Source: Thuidium tamariscinum
Taxonomy: Eukaryota; Streptophyta; Bryopsida; Hypnales; Thuidiaceae
Direction: 5' to 3'
Assembly (NCBI GenBank): GCA_947034885.2
Contig: OX344752.2
Location: forward strand, 25,300,386 to 25,364,385
Length of the DNA: 64,000 nt
Shown: piece by piece, positions 1-10,496 of the stretch
How the letters are laid out: each line of letters begins with the position of its first letter
Numbering within the stretch: position 1 is the stretch's first letter
Translations under genes and position numbers: made by a program
Notes under the pieces: generated by a model
The model's input: only the letters and a program-made list of their open reading frames with translations
Databases searched by the model: none
Told to the model about the DNA's origin: nothing

Positions 1-16
1 CAATTTGACCTAGTTA

Positions 17-1118
17 CACTAGAAGAAAATTAGGACTTTTGCGACTGCGGTTAGCAACTACGTGTAGTTTTGTAGTTGTATAACACGTTTGCAACTGGGT
101 GATAATTTAGAGCCCATAGTTGCAGTGGACAAATTGCACTAGTTGCAATGTAGTTGCAAAATTGAAAAAATTGTTTTTCATTAGATAGCCTATGTGGAAC
201 TTCATCGATGAAGTCTTCTGACGTGGAACTCGCTTTTGTGCAACTTGTGTGCAACTGCTTTGCAACTAGTTTGTGACTGCTTTGCAACTAGTTTACAACT
301 AGTTTGTAACTTGTAGATTTATAGATTTATAGATTTTTTATCTTAATGATTGTAGATTTCAGAAATTGAATCTCAATGATCTGTAGATTTTAGAATTTTA
401 GATCTAGTTTTTTTTAGATTATCAAACTCAAATAATGATATTAAATAGATTTCACAAGTTTACAAAACTTTAAATTTCAAAAGTTTTAAAATTTCTTATA
501 CTTTAAATATTTGTAGATTTCTATAAATTATAGAAATCTATAAATTGTAGAAATTTGCAAGTTGTAAAAATCTACAAAGTATAGAAATATTACAATTGTA
601 ATATTAAACTTTATTACTTAAAGATCTAAAATTAAACTTAAACTTACAACTCTTATCCATCCAATCTAATGGTACTCTTGACAATTGAGATGGGACAACT
701 AATATAAAACTCGATTTAATTATTTTCTAGTTGTATTTTAGTTGCAAAGTAATTGCATTTTAGTTGAATTATAGTCAAATTAGATTATTCCCAACTGTAG
801 TTTGACACACTTGACTCTACAAAACTTAAAGTGGTCCATGTTGACAAGTGTGATGAATTTTGGATGTAGAATACATTACAAAAATTCTTTTGTTAGATTC
901 TTGTAATCCAAACTTCAACTTGCAACTACTTTGTAACTACTTTGCAACTACGTGCAACTCGAAACTTCAATCTACAACTACTTTGCAACTACTTTGCGAC
1001 TATAGTAGTGTAAACATTAAATTTGGTGCAAATACAAAGGGTTGTAGTTGCAGGGAAGTCGTGTAGGACATATAGTTGCATATTAGTTGGTTGCGGCAGA
1101 CATGATTTTCTTCTAGTG
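17..1118. mobile_element. Non-autonomous CACTA-type DNA element
   Basis: The left end reads CACTAGAAGAAAA and the right end reads TTTTCTTCTAGTG, which is its inverse. The ends are flanked by the same 3-bp duplication TTA (14-16 and 1119-1121). CACTA ends with a 3-bp target duplication are the signature of the CACTA/EnSpm superfamily. The interior has no credible gene. It is full of short direct and inverted copies of a TTGCAACTA-like word near both ends, as expected of subterminal transposase-binding repeats. Confidence 0.8.
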
Positions 1119-2655
1119 TTATTGGTGTGTGTAGTTTGGATTTTGTTGCAATTCGATGGTGGTGTCATGCTATAAGCATACTGTGTATATGAACTTCAAT
1201 TCGTGACCTTTGTGATCTGGATTGGTGCAGTGTGCAGTTGTTGGCCAAGTGAGATTTGAACCAAGTAATTCTAGTTTTTGCTATGACTAAGAGTGAATTT
1301 GGGGATAGAGGTAAATTGAAAGATTATTTGGTTAAGGATTTCACAGTTGATTGTTTATCTCTTACATTGTCTACCTTGTTTGCTAAATTTATCTCTTTCA
1401 CATTTATCTTTTACTTTTTGTGTCTTCATGTTATAAAAGGATGAGAGGGTCTGGGAAAAAGAACCAAACTCAAAAGAAGCAGAAGGTGAATGGAGAAATC
1501 AATCTAAAGAACGCTCTGAAGAGGCAAGCTGCACCAGCTGCCAAGTATCGTATTGGGCAATTTGCCTAAGTGGAAGGTACGATTAAAAAAGCAACAGGTC
1601 TTGAAGTAAAAGTCTTTGCAAAAGAATACTCAATAATTATATGTTCATTGGGACCTCACAAGACCCAATTTTGTAGCCAGAGTTCCACGTTTGTGAAAAT
1701 AGAAATGGCCAGTGGCCAATAATCAAACCACAGAGCTTCATGAGGAAGTGGAATCTCTTAAGAAGCAAGTGTTATTCTCACTACTCTTTGTACCTCTCAC
1801 AACGAGCAATTGGATACTATACATTTACATTGGAAGCGTTGGAAGCCTATTTTAGAAGAAACCCTCACCATATGTGGTCGTACCTTCATCAATAAATGTA
1901 TCGTTACTTTTTGCGCTATGGCCCGAGCTCATGGATACTTAAAGGAGGGTGACAATAGCTCCATGAAAGCATGGTTTAATTCTGTAGAGGCGGCCGAGTT
2001 TGTGGCTATAGGTTACTATTTGATGGTGATCTTTGGCAAGAGTATTTGTATCACTCTTGACATTCTCGAGAGGATGAAAGTGTTTAAATTTCTCTCAAGT
2101 GCACTTTCCAAGACCATTGCCTACTAAACAACGCATTTGAATGTTGTCCTAAGTATTTTGAAGAATCCATTCTTTCAAATCCCACAGGTTCTTGATATGT
2201 TTTAAAAGTTGTTTGTTTTATCTGCAGAAGATGTTGTAAAAGCCTTCACTATAAGAAACCTATGTTTTAAATGATGGATTTTAGGTGACACCCAATGTAG
2301 CAACCCGTGATTTTATATCTAAATTAATGCCCGCCATAACATAAAGATCTTGTAGTATTTTAAAAATAGTTTCCCCCAACCCCTTAGTAAACCATAATTT
2401 CAATACCTCTGTGAATTCACTGTGATTTTAGTGTACAACTCATAGATTAGAACTATACTAAGCATACTATGAAAAGTTCAAATTTTTGGAGGGGAATTTT
2501 GGTAAGGCTACTTTAGAAAAAAAAATTAGTATTTTTGTATACCCTTCATTATTTTTAAAGTCTAAATTAAAGCTCATTACATAGATGCTAATTTATTTTG
2601 AAGGGTTGTATAAAATTTACCTCCAACGCAATTAAAATCACCCTTCATTAAACTA
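1119..2655 (+). pseudogene. AT-rich stretch with remnants of an unidentified coding region
   Basis: Two short plus-strand open frames look protein-like. 1441-1569 begins MRGSGKKNQTQKKQK (Lys/Gln rich) and stops at a TAA. 1810-2127 contains HWKRWKPILEETLTICGRTF and ends in a hydrophobic/basic tail. They are not joined by convincing splice sites, and I do not recognise a family. They may be decayed remains of an element gene. The rest of this stretch shows nothing I can name. Confidence 0.25.
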
Positions 2656-2690
2656 ATATTTAACTAATTATGGACAAATCCATAGTCCAG
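2656..2690 (+). repeat. Left terminal inverted repeat of the giant element
   Basis: It begins ATATTTAACTAATTATGGAC and is the inverse of 19742-19797, which has a 19-bp internal duplication. Confidence 0.7.
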
Positions 2691-3012
2691 AAATAAATCG
2701 GCCGTCAGCCGATATAGTCGAATGCATAGTTTTGTGTGCCACCAGCAGTGAACAAAAATGGCTGCAACCACTAAAGAAACAACACCTGGCCCATAAAAGA
2801 GTTGAGAGCTAATAGTTTATGAAATTTTTTTATTAAATAAACACGTATGTTGTGTCCTCATTTGTGACAAAGTATCGGCTGGCGCCTGATACTGGCAGCC
2901 GATTCCTAACATCATTCACTAGAGCACCTAGATCTATGGAAGTGTCCTAACTACGTAAAGTGACAAGTGGCTACGGCATTCATCTGTATGATGAAGAGCG
3001 ACGAATTGTCGA

Positions 3013-3030
3013 CCCTAAACCCTAAACCCT
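3013..3030 (+). repeat. Short telomere-like (CCCTAAA) repeat
   Basis: CCCTAAACCCTAAACCCT is two and a half units of the Arabidopsis-type plant telomere repeat. It sits at the 3' end of the minus-strand gene model. It may be a telo-box or chance. Confidence 0.6.
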
Positions 3031-6000
3031 GAGTCCATCCGATCCAAGTAAGAAAATCGGGAGTATCAGCTGGCAGCCGATATCCCCCCCCCAAACCTCC
3101 AGAGATCAGGTCTTGCAGTGATGAGGCAGTGGACTCGATAGGACTGGCGTTGAAATCACAGTTGTTCAAATTCCTAAATAAGGGGACGAGACATGAAGGT
3201 CTTGTATCCCCCCCGATTCCACTGATACGCTGTACCGGCTGGCGTCCGACACGATGTACGGCCAATCACCAGAATATCCCTTGCCAATTTGGCTTGCCAT
3301 ACTTGATTGATTGTGCAACCTCATAGTGTAATTGTCCCGGTCTGTGTGCGCCTTTGATGTATTCTGAGACTGACTGATACTGGTGCATGGGATAAATGAA
3401 TGGAATAATATCTTTTGAAATGTTTGGAATAGCTCTACTAGTGTTCGGGAAATTGAGATCTCCCTTGAATGGTAGCGGAATATAGCACGTCGTATCCGGC
3501 GTCCTCCTGAGCGCAAGCGGGCACACATCGACGATGAGCACTTGGTCCGTGAAGCATGTAATCCTGGATGGTCTCTTAGTATGAAGTATTGAGAGCATTT
3601 TGTAGCACCATGGGAACTTGAGGCTATCTATACAGTACTCTCTGCCATAAACGAAGGCTAGGTTGTCTCTGATATGTTTTGGAAGCAAGTGCGCAAGCAG
3701 AGGCCTAAGCTGAAGTATTGGCAACCTTGACCAAATTCCTACGTGAAACTTTTGAAACAATGTCATGAACATAGCAACTAGCCTCGGCCTTTTAATGACG
3801 TTTTTGTGTGGGTCTGACTTGTCCACCTTGGTATTCGGGTCAAGATAACATAGTAGTCCCGTGACTCCTAGAACCACACATTTCTTGAACGACTGTGTAT
3901 GCCCAACGTTGGACTCCTTAATAGAAGATAAGTTAGTGGATACATGATTCCACAACATAAGCATCCGATGAAAGAAGAGCATGCAGTAGGTATCGGCTGG
4001 CAGTCGATACTGGGGCCTGACCCAATCCAGCAGTCAATAATTATTGTTGAGAAAGAAGCAGGTGCTAGATAGACGTAGAGATGATTGAGTGCCTGCCCCT
4101 ACATTATTGCAATCACTTGATTCCAATGTCCAAGACCTAATGATGAAACTCTTAAAGGAAACATTGGAATGCTTTGAGAGTGAGTGTCCCATGCGCACGC
4201 TTTGGAAAAAATCTGACTATAATGTCTTCATTACAAAAAAATGTTTAATCCATACAGAAGAAAATAATGTACAGAAGATTTAGTCTATCCGTGCTGTATC
4301 TACAGAGAATATGTACAATCTACAGAAGAGTGTGTCGGCTGGCAGCCGATACACTACGCCTCCTCCATCCCGTCGCGTCAGCTATTGAATTCCCAAGGCC
4401 TCTAGCTCCTCCTGTGAATATGGTACCTCGAATCCCTTTTGATACTTTGGTGTCACATTCACGTACTGATTATGCATAGGGGTGCCCGGCATACATCGTG
4501 CAATCCCAATGGACGAGTTCCTCTCATAGAACTCTGGGACCGTGAGTCCGGAAGACAAGAGCCGTTCAATGAACGGGATCATGGTCGCCTGGAGATAAGG
4601 CAGTTTCCCTGCCTTGAGTGATTTCTCCGAATACGTGGTGACGGGGGGCGGATGAATTGCATTATATGGCAGATTCAAAACATTCCTATATGGCTCTGAG
4701 TCCACGATCAATGAGTTGTTGATCGTGGTGCCATTATCGTACAAGGAGGATGATCCGAGAATTCTTGCGAGACGCTTCAGAAAAATTGGTCGTGATGAAT
4801 TCTAAGGGTCTCGGTAAGTACTCTCGTCACAGAACTCCTGTCCAAAGGCCAGGTAATCCTCTCCGATCTCCGGCGCCTTCCATCTAAGGTTATAAAGGCG
4901 CTGCTCGAGAGTGTTCTTGGGTAAAATCGACCAGTAGACAATCACAATGTCTTGACCCTTACAGAACATGATGAACTCTCGGAGACTTGGTCGCTCTCTC
5001 ACTGTCGACCTCTGAATCATACTCTTCCCTTTGAAAATGAGTGGCTCATAGAAAAGTAGAGTTCCGTGAACTTCAAGGAAAAGAAACAACTTCGGAGTCG
5101 CTACCTGAGCAGGGCCAGCACTGTCGGGAGTCCCTGCTTTGTCTTGTGTTTGTGGCTGGACATTCCCATTGCCAGCCTCAGATTCGATGTCGGAGGAATT
5201 CCCAGGATTGTGATAGTCATCATCTGCATTGCCAAACGAAATACATAGAACATGAGATGCTATGAACTTAGGTAGATGACGAAACATTTTTGCACTGTAT
5301 CGGCTGGCAGCCGACATAGTCGAGAGAAACTCTAGTCTGCCGAGGTAAAGGCTCCTCTTGACATGTCTACGCACGAGTCTGAGCTAGGCAGTGCTACTTA
5401 TGAACGAGCTATATAAGATACTCCACAAACATCGCGGAGCATGTCTATCGCCTACGAACCTCCAGTCTGAGTCTTCTTTTGAGATCGGGGGGGAGACATC
5501 TCCTCATTCGGGAAGTCCTGAACCCGCGCCACCGCGCCACCATCTTTTTCCTCATTGGATCGCTTCCGCTTCGGATAGATTCGAGTTGAGCGGCGCGAGT
5601 CCGCCGACTCCGACTCCTTTTCCAGCGGTGCCCCCTTGCTTCTTCCCCGTCTTGGTTCCGGGGGTGAAATCTCCATGGGTGTCGGCTGGCCGCCGACACG
5701 AATGTCGGCTATAGTCGCCGGTCGGCCAAGTGCAGTGACTCCCACCTAAGGCTCCGTCGCCGCGACGACCACTTGAGGTAGAGGGAGCCTGCTTATCTCC
5801 TCCGACGGTGGCTCAGTGTACAAATCCACAACCATTGCGAGTGATGAATTCCTGTGTGGGAGCAGTAGGGGGCGGTCCTGAATTTGAGTCGGAGGTGGAT
5901 TGAGAGAAGGCCTCGAAGATGAAGGACGTGGTTGCCGTCCCCTTCGAATGAGTGTTGCTTCCGGGGAACTGTCCTTGTCTGAGTCAATCTCAATCGTCGG

Positions 6001-9000
6001 AATTGGTGATTGCTCCTGAGACTGACCCTGCGGCCGCTGAGTTTGAGCGGCGCCCCCCGGAGCCTGGGGCAGAACGAGGCTGGACAACGGCCGCGGTTGC
6101 TGAGTTGATTGCGCAGGTGCCGGTTGCCCCTCCTGGTCTATGACCGCCAGCGTCACCTGAGAAGGTCCCAGGGAATCCATGGAGAGGAGGTTCATTCCCC
6201 TCACACGTTCCTTGGCCTTCTCCAATCCGTCCTCCTCCCGAATGAACTCCATGACAGCTCGTCCATTCCTCTACGAAGCCATGGAGTGCAAGTCAGCAAT
6301 CTATTGTATCGGCTGCCAACCGACAGAGAGTGACTTCCTGTGAGCACTGCAAGTGTGAGGATGGGATAAGAAAACGTACCAGAGCGATCTCCGTGATGTT
6401 ATCGCCTCCCCAGATGTTGATGATGGTGGCATCCTTTGCTTTGAGGGTGGGTAGCATGAATTTTTCGAGCTGTCCATGGCCAACCCCGCACATCCCACCA
6501 TTCCAGTCGACCTCTCCCTCGACGTCGAAATTAAACAAGTCCAGCGCCTTGTTGATCCCAGTAAAGCGCTTGAAGATTGGGAAAAGACTGAGCCTGTCCT
6601 CGGGCTTCGGGAAGGTCAAGGAGAGAGTGACCAAAGGCCTGGACTCAATCTCGACCTTCTGAAAGCCTCCCCGGGGAGATGGCTAGTAGTACACTGCATG
6701 GTAGTACCAGTCGGACGAGGATGAGTGCGCTGTCGTGGCGACAGAATCACGGAACCGCGAGTTCCTGATGAGGAGCATTGGCAGGGGGATGTAAAGTTCG
6801 CCGTCTTCGTCATCTGCCCCGTCCGGAATTTCTGCTGCGAACGATAGATCGAGCAGATCGTTCCTGTTCATCCCAAGAGGTTCCCCCATATTTGTATATC
6901 CGAAGAGGACCAGGAATTTCTTGTCCTCGGGTTCCAGCGCCATCGTCCCCTTGGATTGACGAACGAATTCGACCACCTCTGCAATACTCTACTCGACATG
7001 GCATTCGTATTGCAGGTCGCTTGACTTGCCTACCGTGGTAGGCAAGTGGACTTTGACGTAGCTTGCCAAAGTCGTGAAGAAGACCCCCGGCGCCTTGCCA
7101 TTCGTGGACTTGTCCGTGGTTGGATTCATGGGGTTGACTCTCCCCTTCAACTAGTTGCTTGCGTCCATGAACTTCATCATGTCCTTCCAGACATTTCGGA
7201 CTACGGCCGCTGAGTACCCCTCCTTGTCAGCCAACTCCTTCCAATCCTCATCCGTGTATGGGGTCCAGCCCGCGTCCTTGCAAGGAAGGGGATACTTCTT
7301 TCTGGTCCACATGATCTCGTTTATGACGATCCTGTCGAGCTTCTTGTCCTTGCACCAGTCGAAGAGAGTGATCTTCCCCGAGGACTTTGCCTTGGCGGTG
7401 TTCTTGATGCTCACGCGGAGGGCAACAATCTCCCGCCCCAGCTCGCACAGATCTGAATCACGAAGCCCCAGCGTTGGCGTGAGATCCGTTTTCGTGATGT
7501 GTGTGAGCGGTTTCCGGTTGACCAGGAGATTGGGCACAGTCCCGTCATCGCCAATGAGTTCCCCGTTCTCCCACGCATCGAACACCTCCGTCCACAGCAC
7601 CCAAGTGTTCTCCTTGATGAAGATAAGTGGCAACTTGGAGGACACCTTTTCCTCCACGAAGTGCGCCATCACCTTCAGCTTCGCAGCCTGCCACAGTTCA
7701 ACTACAATGTTTAGAACAAAGCACACATGTATCGGCTGGCAGCCGATACATAACGTATTCAGCAAATAGCATAACAAAGCAAATAAGCGTGGGTAATACC
7801 TCGAATGCTGGTGTCGGCTTGCCTCCTCCACGATGCGGCTCTGGGCATCCCGCCTTCACCCACGCCGCTCTCCCCATCTCTGCGCAGGATCTGAAGTTCT
7901 CCTTCGCTACCTTCTCAGCGATGTTGAGATTGAGGGCATTGGAGACTCTGACGAGTGTGTCCGGGTCTCTACTAAACACCGGAATCACCTTGAACTCCAG
8001 GAGGTCGGTTTTGGCCTCAGAGCCGTTGGAATACTACTCGGCCAGTTTTCGGCAGGCCGTCACCGTGTGTTGTCCGCCAATGATGTACCAGTGCACATTT
8101 GGCGCCTTCCACTACGGCATTGAGATGCCGTTGACAACAGTGAATTCTTCCTGCCCGGCACACTTGTCCATCACTGCGTCCAACTCTTTGTCCTTCGGCA
8201 ATGGAGCCCGCTTCAGAGGAACCCCATGTATTTCCGACTTCTTCTTGATTAACCCATATCCCTTATACATGGTCTTCATCTGAAATGACAGAAGGCCGAA
8301 CCATTAATGACAAGTTACACATGTCGGCTGCCAGCCGATACAAGAAATCAAATGACTTTGACCAACGAGAGATGCAAGTGATCATTCAAATACTTGTCCA
8401 AGTTGGTCCTTCGCAATCTTTCGGTACTTGAGCTCGTCCGGTGCAATGTGCAACTTGCTCGAGTGAATGACCCCCGGAAGACGCTGCTTCTTGTAAGGAA
8501 ACGCGTGCAGCAGCCCCGTCTCCAACACCTGGTAAATAGCGTTCACCTCGTTCTCCTTAGTCTTCGTGGTGAGGTGATTTCCACGGCGGAGTGCTTCGTC
8601 CAGTGTGAGCTTCAGCGGCTTCGTCGGATCATCCTTGGCCTTTCCTTTCCGCTTTGGTTTGGTCGGGGACCCCGGCTCCTCAAGATCAGTTTCAGCGACC
8701 TCGGCCACTGTCGCCGCCACCAGCTTCCTCTCCGCGGGGACCTTCTTCTTCCCCTTCTCCAGCTCACGAGCGACGAACGCATTGTGCTCATCGCGCTCCT
8801 GCTTCAGGCACTTCCACCCCTGGATGAGCTCCTCTGCAGTCGATGGTGTGTTCCCGGCAAATGTCATGCCCATGGACATGGACTTTTGTCCGCAGACCTC
8901 CTCCGTACACTTGTTCACCGGCAGCTCCACCGCGAAATAATCGGGGACTCCGTTCGTGCTTGCCAATGGCATCAAGCATATCATCACATGCACGGACTCG

Positions 9001-9593
9001 CCTTAAGCCCTGACGGACAACACACTTCCCTTGCCAGGGGTCATGTTCCCCTTCAACTTGAAGGAGCATACGATGTCCACTTTCTTGTCGGGTGACTGCC
9101 TCCAGCACAGGCCCCCTTCCTGGATGGCCTCGATTCCTCGCCATGTTGCTCGTGGTGGAAACCCGTCCCCCCAAATCCCAGAGTTTGGGATTTGCTCACC
9201 CAGAATTCGGGCCAAGAGAGTCGGTTTCCTACAAAACGGTACAATTGAATGCTCAGTAAGTTCTCACTATGTACCTCCACTTTGTGCATCTACTGTATCG
9301 GCGGCCAACCAATACAGCCACTGAGTCCCTAAACCCTACCTTCAAAAGTCATTTATAGATTATCGTATGACCACTGACCCAGAATTATATCGGCTGCCAA
9401 CCGACATCGTATGAGCTCAGGATTCTACTAAGTGCTCCCATGTTTGTCGACTGCCAACTGATATAGCAACCCACAGGTGCCTCTAACTCTCAATGGCTGT
9501 CCTGAAAAATATTTGACAAATGATAATGTATCAGCTGGCAGCCGATACATGTATAGAAAAGTACCTCTCTGTCGCCAAACTAGAGGTCGCCAT
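3015..9593 (-). CDS. Ten-exon element gene: ParB-like motif plus two FCP1/NIF-like segments; interrupted in frame by UAR
   Basis: Proposed exons: 9593-9565 (ATG GCG start), 9228-8394, 8279-7800, 7687-6380, 6270-5746, 5670-5460, 5223-4358, 3916-3270, 3221-3097, 3028-3015. All joins are phase-consistent and give 1,680 codons. Good splice sites include the donor after GCTCTG (GTACGT) at 6379 and acceptors TTTTGTAG at 9229 and CATTTCAG at 8280. Each of the nine introns holds the palindrome. In-frame stops are TAA 9003-9005 and TAG at 8112, 8034, 7151, 6989, 6683, 5746, 4802 and 4382 (window left ends). There is no in-frame TGA. I cannot tell whether these mark decay or recoding. The gene is divergent from the transposase-like gene and inside the same TIRs. 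The middle (about residues 880-1110) is low-complexity, rich in Gln, Pro and Ser. The 3' end is the least certain part. Confidence 0.55.
3270..3916 (-). other. FCP1/NIF-like (HAD fold) segment 2
   Basis: A second copy of the same layout: KCVVLGVTGLLCYL; KRPRLVAMFMTLF; HVGIWSRLPILQL; a stretch with LAFVYGREYC; then VLIVDVCPLALRRTPD and a YIP-PF tail. The first motif has G-V-T where an active enzyme has DxD, so it also looks catalytically dead. It joins segment 1 through an intron of about 441 bp (3917-4357) holding two palindromes. It may be one protein with two HAD modules or two fused genes. Confidence 0.5.
4382..5223 (-). other. FCP1/NIF-like (HAD fold) segment 1
   Basis: In order: a strand KLFLFLEVHGTLLF; RPSLREFIMFC; IVIVYWSILPKNTLEQRL; then SSRPIFLKRL; then SLIVDSEPYRNVLNLPYNAI. 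This is the layout of NLI-interacting-factor/FCP1 phosphatases (LDLDGTL, then WSS..., then VDDSP). The catalytic DxD is replaced by E-V-H and the third-motif DD by D-S. If the assignment is right, the domain is probably not an active Asp-phosphatase. An in-frame TAG (4802-4804) splits it. Confidence 0.55.
5298..9548. repeat. Palindrome copies 7-15, all in predicted introns
   Basis: Copies lie at 5298-5316, 5681-5699, 6307-6325, 7730-7749, 8322-8341, 9296-9315, 9388-9406, 9445-9464 and 9529-9548. They fall in predicted introns 5224-5459, 5671-5745, 6271-6379, 7688-7799, 8280-8393 and 9229-9564 (the last four copies). The copy at 5681 is changed symmetrically in both arms (GTCGGC...GCCGAC), so pairing is kept. 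Confidence 0.9.
7800..8279 (-). other. Exon with ParB/sulfiredoxin-like motif
   Basis: This exon reads KAPNVHWYIIGGQHTVTACRK at about residues 345-365 of the gene model. GGQHT followed by a small-residue helix resembles the conserved G-x-H/R-x-x-A motif of ParB/Srx-fold domains. The preceding exon has the expected run-in (a stretch naming residues to be looked up, then INGI-like strands). Two TAG codons lie close on either side (8112-8114 and 8034-8036). The match is from memory, and one motif is weak support. The downstream part (VFSRDPDTLVRVSNALNLN) is unassigned. Confidence 0.35.
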
Positions 9594-10264
9594 CGTGTGA
9601 GCGCTCCTAACTCCACCCTCGAGCTAAGAGTTTTTCACACGAGTCTTGTGTCTAATTGAGTTTTCTTTCTAATTGGGTATGAAAAGAAAGCCTTCCAAGC
9701 AATGAATTCTTTTAGTCACGTCTTTTAAGTGTTTCTAATCTAATTTCGTGGTTATAATTCTATCTTTTTTAGTCTAAAATTCAGCCAAGCAATCCTACTC
9801 TATTCTATCTTATAGTTTTGTCTAAATCTAATGCCAAGCATTTGGTAAAAAGAAACTTAACAGTAAAATAACGAGAATGAAAATCAAATGTGAGCGGTTT
9901 ACCTCCTCTGCGTAAATCTCCATGGTCCCGTCGTCAAACATCATCATGTGTAAATATTCCCCTACGACCTCGCCATCGAAATCATCCCAGCTCTCCATCT
10001 AATCCATAATAATTCTCACGTTGTTGGTCAATTAATTCTGTCCTGATTAAAAAGGAAATTAAATGTTATGTAGTGCTAATTTAATTGCGTAATTCTGTTA
10101 ATTCCTAATTCCCCGGTAATTAAGAAATACTGCAATTTAATTAGTCTACCTAGTTTGGTTAGCAAATATTCTACTCTAATGAAATAAATGAAAGTTAAAG
10201 GTTGGTTGTTTTAGTGTTTTTTCCTTTGGTCCTAGATTAATATCCAAAATCCAAATTGATTTAA

Positions 10265-10496
10265 TTATTTAAATCGGAAATTGACATCAAATCTTTTTCA
10301 AATCTAATTAATTTTTGAATTTGTATTAATTTTAAAGAAATTGGTTGGCAATTTGTTTGTTTCCCTTTTGGCTTATTAGAATATTTTAATCAAAAAATCA
10401 TCTTCAAATCTTTTCAAATCTAATTAATTTTTGAATTTGTGTTAATTCTAAAGAAATTGGTTGTCAATTTGTTTCTTTCTTTTTGGCTTATTAGAC
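10265..10496 (+). repeat. Tandem duplication, 2 x 116 bp
   Basis: A segment containing TCAAATCTAATTAATTTTTG recurs at an offset of 116 bp (from 10298 and from 10414). Both copies run on to GGCTTATTAGA with a few mismatches. Confidence 0.75.

Larger units (their letters stand above)
2698..4352. repeat. Palindrome copies 1-6 (19-bp TATCGGCTGSCAGCCGATA family)
   Basis: Copies lie at about 2698-2714, 2873-2892, 3064-3082, 3233-3252, 3991-4010 and 4333-4352. Consensus arms TATCGGCT and AGCCGATA flank a GCC/GGC core. The first two lie 3' of the minus-strand gene. The other four lie in its predicted introns 3029-3096, 3222-3269 and 3917-4357. Several are degenerate, mostly by transitions. Confidence 0.85.

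Noticed and set aside
3129..3326. Short frames overlapping palindrome copies, as possible small genes
   Set aside because: The palindrome itself translates to similar peptides (for example RLPADT, GRQPI) in all contexts, which makes these frames look alike without being coding.
5452..5454. TAG at the end of a frame, as a further in-frame stop in the minus gene
   Set aside because: It falls inside the predicted phase-1 intron 5224-5459, so I did not count it.
7155..8283. Long plus-strand frames, one of 218 codons
   Set aside because: They lie antisense to minus-strand exons that have matching splice sites and phase.
8394..9095. Long plus-strand frame opposite the element gene
   Set aside because: It mirrors the well-supported minus-strand coding exon 9228-8394 and has no domain-like sequence.
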